A stretch of 14,423 bases of DNA from Zancudomyces culisetae. Lineage: Eukaryota > Kickxellomycota > Harpellomycetes > Harpellales > Legeriomycetaceae. Shown here in pieces: positions 1 through 7,190 of the stretch. The notes under the pieces are model-generated. The model was not told where the DNA came from and searched no databases. It saw only the letters and a list, made by a program, of their open reading frames with translations. Every line of letters starts with the position of its first letter. Position 1 is the stretch's first letter. The stretch lies in NCBI GenBank assembly GCA_001969505.1, contig LSSK01001217.1, positions 1-14,423 of the forward strand, given 5' to 3'. A program made the translations under genes and the position numbers.

Positions 1-54
1 CAAACTCTAATATAGCAAAAAAAATGGAAAAGTGGTATACAATCAAATGTACTC

Positions 55-1171
55 TCATATCTTGCTTGAAAAGGATCTGTGGACTCTGTGTTTTTCCACC
101 AAAGCGCTAACAATGTACTCTTCGATCTCAACGCCTGCGTTGAGTTCATCGTCACTCAGGCATATTTCCTCCATTTTTTGTAAATCATCCTTACAGATCA
201 ACCAGACTTGTCTTTTTCTTGTGTGCAGCATATTTGCCACAACAACCTGATGCCCATATTTTTGCAGTGCCAGCCTTGCTTTGGGCTCCAAATAACTCTC
301 ATCGGTTTCCAACTAACATAGGTTAAACAACAACAGTTTAGTCTAGCATTGCCATTATCATACCAACTAAACTCTCAAAAGTTGTGTTAAAATAAACATA
401 TGCACTTACTTTAAACGATACCACAAAGGACTTGGGTGCCCAGCTGTTGACCAGTGGCCGTAAAAACTTGGGAACCTGGTTCATTTTCAGAATTAGATCA
501 CCATCTGAGGATTGAATCTTGTGTTCTACCATTTCACCTGCTGGAATAAAAAAATCGCTGACAGCTGCTGCCAAATAAAACATAGCGTCCTGATTCATTG
601 GCGCCATTAGCAGTGTTACCTCTCGCAAGATGAACAAATAGTCTGAGAGTGTAGTGAAGTATGGCATGTACAATTTTCCTGTGGAGATAACGTTTGTAAA
701 GGTAAGAATATCGTTTCTGACTACTTCTTCGTATTTTCCTTTTATTTGAATTCGCCCAGACTCATCGATATTGAAAAAATCGAGAAATCCGTTTTCAGGA
801 ACTGTGTAATGTCTGTTAAATGGCTGTAAACTATGTTTTCTGTGCAAAAATATTACACCATAGCCTTTTTTTAAAAATTCTTCTGTTGAGCTTGCGCCGC
901 GAGTACCTGCACTAAAGTTATCTATAAACCGGACTGTGTTGTTTTCCAAAGGGACTGTAGTTCCGCCACTAGTAACGAGCACGATAGGTCTTCCGGCCTG
1001 TTTATTTTTTTTAATGAATTCTATCGTGTTATCCCTGATTTGTGTCAGGTTTTCTGGTGGCTTGTTCTCATCGAAGTATATTTCAGGGTTTATAACCTGG
1101 GATTCTGATGAGGACAGGAGTGTATCCTGCTTTATGAGCTTTTCAGTAGATCTCTTTGTTTGTACAATCAT
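55..1171 (-). CDS. CAB2: Phosphopantothenate--cysteine ligase (PPCS, Cab2 type), one intron
   Basis: Catalyses the second step of coenzyme A synthesis, joining 4'-phosphopantothenate to cysteine in the cytosol. The model is complement(join(55..312,410..1171)), giving 339 residues. The 97 nt intron (313-409) is phase 0, with donor GTAAGT and acceptor GTTAG, and its removal joins VVSFK to LETDESYLEPKA, a junction that is continuous in human PPCS. Visible family motifs are VTSGGTTVPLE (66-76), RFIDNFSAGTRG (81-92), AAAVSDFF (201-208), HKIQSS (217-222), WAPKSFVVSFKLETD (244-258) and GHQVVVAN (274-281). Length matches the eukaryotic single-function enzyme rather than the bacterial CoaBC fusion. 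The start is the first ATG, at 1171, followed by a short polar leader; a TATATA stretch lies about 40 nt upstream. Translation past the donor would give a 277-residue protein with a non-homologous tail, so the splice is well supported. Confidence 0.93.
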
Positions 1172-2074
1172 ACTTCAAAATACCTGTATTGTTATGATAT
1201 CTTAGCGTGGCAAATATATACTGTTTCTAGTACTGCTTTTCAGTTTTCTTATCGCGGGCTTATGGTTTTGACTATTAACTCTGGCTTGCTCAGTTTTAAG
1301 CTGGTGTTTGCTGATCAGCTTTCACAAGTTTGCTTTGTGACAATTTGCCAATATTTATTTTAGCCACCCGATTTCGGGGATTTCAATTTGGCAGTGAAAT
1401 TCCGAAACCACTGATAAGAACACAAATAAACACACACAGGCCAGCAAATGAAAATAGCTTTCATAAGCAAATGGTGCAGGAGTTCCAACCAGTTTAGATG
1501 CACCAATATCAGGCCAATCAAGTTGAATTTTTAGGTCAGTAGCCAGTAACTCGCCTGCTCTTTACCACTAGACATTTTATAAACACCCTTGAGAGAAAAA
1601 GAGAGAGGGGAGAGCTAATGCTTGTTGAGCTTTATGAGTGTTGAAGATATAATTTTCCATCCTGGTTCCTGTTGTGAGCGCCTCAATTAACTCTTGTTTC
1701 ATTTTTATGATTCTTTCATTTTTTTGTAAGAGTCGCAAGACAGAAATAGAAAATTGTGCTGATTTTATGACCCTAAATAGCAAGTGCAGTCTCGTCTATT
1801 TAGCCAATGTCAGGTGCCAAAAATTTGAAAACGTGATTTTCATTATGGGATTTGAATGGTTAGGGTTATTGATTTGTAATGGCCAGAAATGTTCTGAATT
1901 TTTTCCGCAGCAAAAGGAACTAGATTTTGAGAATATAGCAAACAGCTTCAATTGAATCAATACAAACAGCAACCAGACTACTTAAACGCACTCAATTGCT
2001 AGGAGAGAAAAGTTTGATTCATTCCAAAAGACCAAAATAGCTTGAATCAGTGTTGTTCATATTCAGAAAGCAAA
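1172..2074. other. Intergenic region between CAB2 and MGT1, with a possible short minus-strand exon
   Basis: This gap of about 900 nt holds the promoter of the minus-strand CAB2 (TATA-like run near 1213-1220) and of the plus-strand alkyltransferase. No gene here is recognised. On the minus strand a 68-codon open frame runs from 1561 down to a TAA at 1355-1357. It reads like protein, for example DLKIQLDWPDIGASKLVG followed by a hydrophobic stretch, but has no ATG of its own. A second minus frame (1577-1783) contains LLQKNERIIKMKQEL and could be an upstream exon. A weak GTTAAT donor to a TAAAG acceptor would join the two in frame. The plus-strand frame 1674-1955 looks like noise. Treated as unassigned. 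Confidence 0.4.
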
Positions 2075-3019
2075 ATGCCAAAAATAGCTAAAAATGTCAA
2101 GAACTATGTTCCCTTTGATAGTACAGAGCTTGTCGCAGCAATTAAGAAGCAAAGTATGGTATACTTTATAAACAGATAAATACTTTTTTTAAAAAAAAAA
2201 TAGATGCATGAAGGTAAAATTCCTAATTACAAGTCGCTTCGATATAACTGTTGTTGTGTACACCACTAGCGATGAAGGAATTCCCAACAGCAAAGGAAAA
2301 GCGAAAGACATTTATCAACCCAAAAACAAAGAGACCAGTAACAGATTTTGAGTACAGGGTTTATGATCTCTGTTCTCAGGTAATTTTCAATATATTAGAT
2401 CCGAGGGCTATACACGCTAAAATCGTTCATGTTTTGGGTTTAGCAATAAAGGAACAGATACTGCATGTATTAAAAAGTATGAGTGGCATATTTGAAATTA
2501 TAGATACCCACAGGTATGTTTAGCACGTATAAAGTTATGGCGAACGTACTGAATAGTGGCCCTCGAGCAGGTAAATTCATGTGTATATATAAAAAAAGCT
2601 ATTTTGAATGCTTTTTATGATAATTTTGAACAAATATGAGATATATTATGGTGTGTCATGGTGGTTTAGTTTACCAAATGATATATGTAATATAGTGGGC
2701 AATGCGCTGAGAAAAAATCCATTTGCACCGCTTCCAATACCATGTCACAGAGTTTTAACATCAGACTTTTATCTTGGTGGTTATGATGGGTAACTAGTCT
2801 ATATAACTTATTGGCATGACTTTTAAAAATAAATGCGTCTTTAAAGGCGGATTTTTGTAATCAAATGAAATAAAACATGATAGGGATAAAACGGTAAAGA
2901 TCAACTGGAAAAGAGAGTGCCTCGAGTTAGAAGGACTGAAGTTTACTGAAAACGGTTATGTAGCCGGCTCGATGAAAGATCAGTTGTTTACAGACTTTAA
3001 ACATCCTGACACGAAATAG
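2075..3019 (+). CDS. MGT1: O6-alkylguanine-DNA alkyltransferase (MGMT/AGT), four introns
   Basis: A suicide repair protein that moves the alkyl group from O6-alkylguanine in DNA to its own cysteine. The model is join(2075..2153,2270..2379,2504..2570,2696..2789,2884..3019), 161 residues. Every junction keeps frame, every donor starts GTA (GTATGG, GTAATT, GTAAAT, GTAACT) and every acceptor ends TAG. Visible motifs: VTDFEYRVYDLCSQIP opening the DNA-binding domain, Tyr72 (STYK), the arginine finger Arg84 (RAVGNALRKNP), Asn93, the active site PCHR with nucleophile Cys102 and His103, and Glu133 before Gly134, completing the Asn-His-Glu-Cys network. The N-terminal RNaseH-like domain of human MGMT is absent; in its place is a basic stretch of about 55 residues. 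Because Cys is kept, this is not a non-catalytic ATL protein. The first exon (2075-2153) fits in phase but is the least certain; otherwise translation starts at ATG 2272 (135 codons including the stop). Confidence 0.88.
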
Positions 3020-4028
3020 ATTCCTTACCTGATTGGAATTGAAAAAATGTATTGATTTTATTTAAATCGCTGTTGTTTCAGCCTTTTCTGTTCTCTACTG
3101 CGATAAACATAGGAGGTTGTTTTTTTTTGGGAACTGTAGATACTAGTCGTTAATAAGGGCAATATTATACTTGATTTTTTCCTTGGTTATTGCCGATTAA
3201 TTTAATAATAATAAAAATATGTGGTGGGATGATCAACTCACTGTTCACAATATCGTCGTATATTTAACACATTTAATTGCAGGATACTCACCCAAACTTT
3301 GCAAGAATTCCAGCACTAAAGAGAGAAGGTGATTTGAATGAAAAGTCCTTGGCTCCACATCAATTTATTTGTATTTCTATTTACTATATGGCCTTTTCAA
3401 TTCTAGTATTTGGAAAACATCGTGCTATATTGTTTTTCATCAACAATTGATGTTTAGTCTTTGACCCGATTGTTCAGTAGAAAAATATCATTGGTAAACT
3501 TCTGATATACATCCATTCAAATTCGTTGCAATAAATACTCATCCAATGGTCGGCGGAGTTGTGCGAATTCAAATTTCTCGAAAAATCAAGACAAATCAAC
3601 TTTCATGCAAATACTCAACTTGGAATATTAACTCCTTTATAATTTGAACATCAAAACACAGGGATTGAAATTCTATGGAAAAAGATCAGAATAATTGGTA
3701 ATAAATGTTCTTTTGTATTTCCATGACCTTGCAATAAAACTACAATTTGTCCCTACTTTCAAAGGACCCAATGACACAAGGATATTCAATTGGCAACACG
3801 AACAATTTGAATAAAATTCCACTATTCGAGTAAAACCACATATTTGTACTTGCTTTGGGTTATTTGTTCCCATTTCACCTTTTAGCGCATTAATTTATAT
3901 TTCAACTGTTAAAGAAGTGGACATCATTTTGCTATTCCTAAAATAAACATACAAGTCAAGGCGATATTTTTTACCATCTATAGTAGCATATCCAGCCAAT
4001 TAATGTACTACGAAAAAGAGATATAATA
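3020..4028. other. Intergenic region with possible decayed open frame
   Basis: About 1 kb of AT-rich DNA between MGT1 and the DUF4112 gene. No intact gene is recognised. One plus-strand frame is unusually open from 3506 to a TAA at 3944-3946, about 147 codons interrupted by only three stops (3629, 3692, 3812). Parts read like protein, for example FHDLAIKLQFVPTFKGPNDT. In another frame, 3277-3450 is open after a TTGCAG acceptor-like site and reads DTHPNFARIPALKREGDLNE. These could be remnants of a gene or element, or chance. A 66-residue minus frame at 3673-3873 overlaps the first and shows nothing familiar. No terminal repeats, target-site duplications or tRNA-like elements were seen. Confidence 0.35.
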
Positions 4029-4817
4029 ATGCACGACACCACCTATGGAGTTTACCATGATACAGGTACACACACACTAGATAGTTAATATAACAAAATA
4101 TCCCTTTTCTTTTCAATATAGCTAGTGTATAGCGCATCCAATATAGGTAGACCAACAAACGCATATGCAGATAGCGCATTGCAAATAAAAGTAAGCAATA
4201 TGCAGGGCGGAAATGTCAATCAACCTCAACTACACACAGTTCGAAACTCATGTAGCAACGCCTATGATCAGCAAGGCATGTCAAACACACCTACACCCGA
4301 TATTCTTGCTGAAAAGCTGCTAACAGACAAATTAAACGATGGTCCAGTTGCACAAGAAAAAAAGCTACCACTCAAGAAACATCACTCCCAGAAGCGAGTC
4401 AAATTCTTTGGCACCAGAAAAAAGAAAGAGCATCACCCAAACTATAAACACGAAAAAAACCTGAAAAAAATGCAAAACTTTGCGAATGTTCTAGACTCAA
4501 AGTTTAGTATATGTGGGGTGAGGTTTGGGTTAGACCCTCTATTTGGTTTTGTTCCTGTTATTGGTGATTTTGCTGGGATTGTATTTGGGACTATGTTTGT
4601 ATTGATGGCCTGCAAATACTGGGACCTTCCCGCTATGTTGCTGCTAAAAATGTGCCTCAATATCATGATGGATTTTGTAATCGGGTTAGTACCAGTTGTT
4701 GGCGATCTAGCCGATGTAGCATACAAATCTAATCTCAGAAACTATAATATGCTTGAAAAGCATGTGCAGAAGCATTTTATGGTGCCGCTTCCCAAAGAAG
4801 TAGAACAAATGGTATAG
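4029..4817 (+). CDS. DUF4112-family protein, probable membrane protein, one intron
   Basis: Function unknown. The model is join(4029..4065,4126..4817), 242 residues. Intron 4066-4125 (60 nt, donor GTACAC, acceptor GCTAG) joins ACA-G to TG-TAT in frame, whereas splicing at the nearer ATAG (4118-4121) meets a stop within four codons. The first half is low-complexity, Asn/Gln-rich then strongly basic (KKLPLKKHHSQKRVKFFGTRKKK). The C-terminal half carries the DUF4112 core at about residues 134-227: GLDPLFGFVPVIGDFAGIVFG, a hydrophobic helix, then FVIGLVPVVGDLADVAYKSN. These two P-V-x-G-D-x-A modules look like an internal duplication, each beside a hydrophobic segment, so a membrane hairpin is likely. 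Bacterial and fungal members of the family are uncharacterised. The gene converges on RFC5; an AATAAA near 4874 may mark the 3' end. An alternative start is the in-frame ATG near 4200. Confidence 0.8.
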
Positions 4818-5200
4818 CATTTCCCGTTTTCCGTTTCAACATTTGATTCATTAAAAATAAGTGATAGACTTCAATAAACTTTTAATGTGCAGTCCTTGCT
4901 GCTGGTTTAAGAACAAAAGCTTCAATCGGGGAGTTTTGGTACTTAACATGGCTTCAATCCTAGACTGTGATAAATCCAACCAGGTTTATAAAAAAATATG
5001 GAGAGTGCGGTGCATAAAAGCAGGAATAATACCAAAAATATGTCTTTTTAACCGAGAGTGGTCGAATATGTCTCAGTTTCGAGAGATGTGGATGAATTAT
5101 AAAATAGTATTCGACGAAGCTACAGTTTATAAAGTATTTATTGACACATAATAAAAAAACCAAAAATCACACAAGAGTGTCTGGCTCAAAGAAATACGAA
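4818..5200. other. Convergent intergenic region between the DUF4112 gene and RFC5
   Basis: This 383 nt stretch holds the 3' ends of two convergent genes. AATAAA near 4874 could serve the plus-strand gene. A plus-strand frame at 4861-5151 stays open for 96 codons (first ATG at 4885) and contains several Cys and Trp residues, but no domain, coiled coil or membrane segment is evident. It begins only about 45 nt after the upstream stop, so I regard it as a chance frame. Nothing else is recognised. Confidence 0.4.
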
Positions 5201-6807
5201 TTAAAAATCAAATCCCATCAAAAACTTCTTATAAGAGCTTTGGAATTTGGCAACAAACGCTTCAAGATGGTAAATAGACTTTTGACCCTTTTTGATTCGT
5301 TCATCCTAATAACATGTATCATACAATTATATTTTAGGTTATTTTATACATTTTTTAGTAGGAAAAGTTATGATTAGCTACTATACCGAAAATGGGATAT
5401 AGACTTACGTATAAGCTAGCCATTGCGATTACTTCCGCCTTTAGGCTTTCGTCTATTCGCTCAATGAGATGAAAGGCGAGGGTTCTCAAAATCAGATTTG
5501 GTGGGATACAGTGAGAAAGAAGCTCATAAAGAACAGTTCTGCACTGCATAATAGTTTGTGGTGATTGAGCCTTGAGCATCGATTGACCCAAGCTAAAAAT
5601 AACCGCCTCCCAGTCTGTTAGAGGAATTTCGATGTTTTCCGGATCATTGAATGGGTATTTTTGAATATATAAAGACTCAAGCATGAGCACAGCCTTGCGT
5701 ACATTTCTCATGGATTGTTCAGCAATTCTTAGTGCTAGCTCCGGTTGCAGTTTAATTTTTTCTTTTTGTGCAATGTTAAGTAGCAGCTCTGAGATCTAAG
5801 CCAGCGCAAAAATAAATACATTCAAAGCCTTCTGCTTTTGAAGTAATAAAAAATAAATACACAATGGTGCATAAATGTAAGTTGATGTTACCTCTGGGTG
5901 TGATGGAGCAGGTACTCGGATCAAAAGACATCTACTTTGGAGTGGCGGAATTATATTTCCTATAGAGGTACAGCTTAGAAGAATGCGGAGATTACCCATA
6001 TATTTTTCCATAGTTCTTCGCAGAGCGTGTTGTGCAGTCTTAGTCAGCGAATCCGCGTCATGAATTACGATAACTAATTCCAGTATAAGCCAAGTTGTTT
6101 ATTGAGCGTTTGATAAAAACCACAGCCATTGTATCTGCAATGTACAAATATAAGTTGTATAATTACCTTTGAATTTTTTAGGTGAATTCACGGTAACTTG
6201 TTGGGTTTGAGCGATTTCCTTGATCAGGTCCTGGACAACAATGCGGTCATAGATTCCCGCATCACTTGGATTTAGTTCGACGTGGTAATTACTACTGACT
6301 ATTGCAATTTCCACAGTTCTGGACGGAGTTTCGAACGTCCGTTGATCCAATTTTAGCTAAACACAGAATTAATGGTTTTTGCAAATTTAGAATTCAGAAA
6401 TTGGAAGAAAAATAAAACTATTATATCGCAACATCAAACCTGTAAAGTGTATAAATTAGCAGAAAGAATGACAGAACAAGTATTGTGTACATACCTTCTC
6501 TGTGCTGGATCCATATATCTGTCTCAGCAAAGCTGTAATTCTGGTCTTTTTACCGACACCTTCAGGGCCATAAAACAGCAAGTGTGGTAGATCTTTTGAA
6601 TCGCCCTAAAAATTGTAAGAATTGGATTTAAAATAAAAATTTCTCTCTATTTTAGAGTTCATAGATACAAAAACCTTTGAATAGAATAGAATCTGTAAAA
6701 TGGAAGAAAATGTCAATTACCATCTTGATTAGATGTCGGGTTATGTCTTCATGGTAACTCAGCTTTTCCAACTTGGTTGGTCTATATTTGTCTACCCAGA
6801 GAGCCAT
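5201..6807 (-). CDS. RFC5: Replication factor C subunit (yeast Rfc5 / human RFC3), six exons
   Basis: A subunit of the RFC clamp loader, which opens and loads PCNA during DNA replication and repair in the nucleus. The model is complement(join(5201..5305,5409..5795,5892..6073,6167..6356,6495..6605,6721..6807)), 353 residues, close to yeast Rfc5 and human RFC3. All five introns (93-138 nt) have GTA donors and TAG acceptors. Visible signatures: MALWVDKYRPTKLEKLSYHE at the start, Walker A GPEGVGKKT (42-50), EKLKLDQRT and NYHVELNPSDAG (RFC boxes), Walker-B region VIVIHDADSL (130-139), HALRRTMEKYM (146-155), SRC arginine-finger motif (176-178), VRVPAPS, LTDWEAVIF, LLSHCIPPNLILRTL and YHLEAFVAKFQSSYKKF at the C-terminus. 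Walker B reads HDAD rather than DEAD, consistent with the ATPase-weak member of the pentamer. Human RFC3 aligns across each junction as I recall its sequence, so the exon map is firm. Confidence 0.95.
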
Positions 6808-7190
6808 TTCATGTATATTTAAGTCGTAGTATTCGAGTTATTAGGTCCTCTATGCGGATACACCGTATTCTTTAGCACTATTGTGAATTTTAATATGGTA
6901 CTTTTTTTGATCCTGGAAATAGAGTCCATATAATAAAAAGTAAATAAATCAAAAACAATGCAAAATGAAAAAACCAGTTCTGACTGGCCGTTGAGCCAAG
7001 CAATCTCTGTATTTGCTTGGCTGAACTAGATCAATGTTAGTAGCTTATTTGCTGGAATTGTTTAATTTATTATTATTATCATCAATAGCTGGAACTTTAA
7101 CCACTATCATTTTGTAAATGAATTAAAATACAAAAAATGAATGAGTATATATAAACTCCAATGGGGAAAAAAAAAGATGTATAAAAATGC
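6808..7190. promoter_or_regulatory. RECQ1 3' flank and RFC5 promoter region
   Basis: This 383 nt gap separates two genes on the same (minus) strand. It must hold the 3' UTR of RECQ1 and the promoter and 5' UTR of RFC5. It is AT-rich and contains the inverted repeat at 6990-7026 described separately. No MluI cell-cycle box (ACGCGT) and no coding frame of note were seen. Core promoter elements cannot be assigned from sequence alone. Confidence 0.5.
6990..7026. repeat. Inverted repeat, 14-bp arms with one mismatch
   Basis: The left arm GTTGAGCCAAGCAA (6990-7003) and right arm TTGCTTGGCTGAAC (7013-7026) are reverse complements except for one G:G mismatch. They surround a 9-nt loop (7004-7012). 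The inner 10 bp, AGCCAAGCAA/TTGCTTGGCT, is perfect. It lies about 165 nt downstream of the RECQ1 stop and about 180 nt upstream of the RFC5 ATG. It could be an RNA hairpin in the RECQ1 3' UTR or a dyad protein-binding site. No U-tract terminator follows directly, and none is expected in a polymerase II transcript. Confidence 0.75.

Noticed and set aside
1674-1955. 93-codon plus-strand frame
   Set aside because: Low-complexity, Phe/Ile/Cys-rich, no motif, and overlaps the more protein-like minus-strand frame.
2188-2200. Poly-T/poly-A tracts as possible element ends (also near 9395 and 10150)
   Set aside because: Such runs are common in this AT-rich spacer DNA and no target-site duplications or terminal repeats flank them.
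2204-2269. Small exon starting ATGCATGAAG upstream of the alkyltransferase core
   Set aside because: It would need a 10-nt exon between two very short introns; a single 116-nt intron (2154-2269) joins the first exon in frame more simply.
4118-4121. ATAG as acceptor of the DUF4112 intron
   Set aside because: Using it with the GTACAC donor places a stop four codons downstream; the next AG (GCTAG, ending 4125) keeps frame.
4861-5151. 96-codon plus-strand frame between the DUF4112 gene and RFC5
   Set aside because: No recognisable domain, starts on GTG or a later ATG within the probable 3' UTR, and the residue mix looks like translated AT-rich spacer.
5141-5377. 78-codon plus-strand frame
   Set aside because: It is antisense to the last exon of RFC5 (5201-5305) and its preceding intron.
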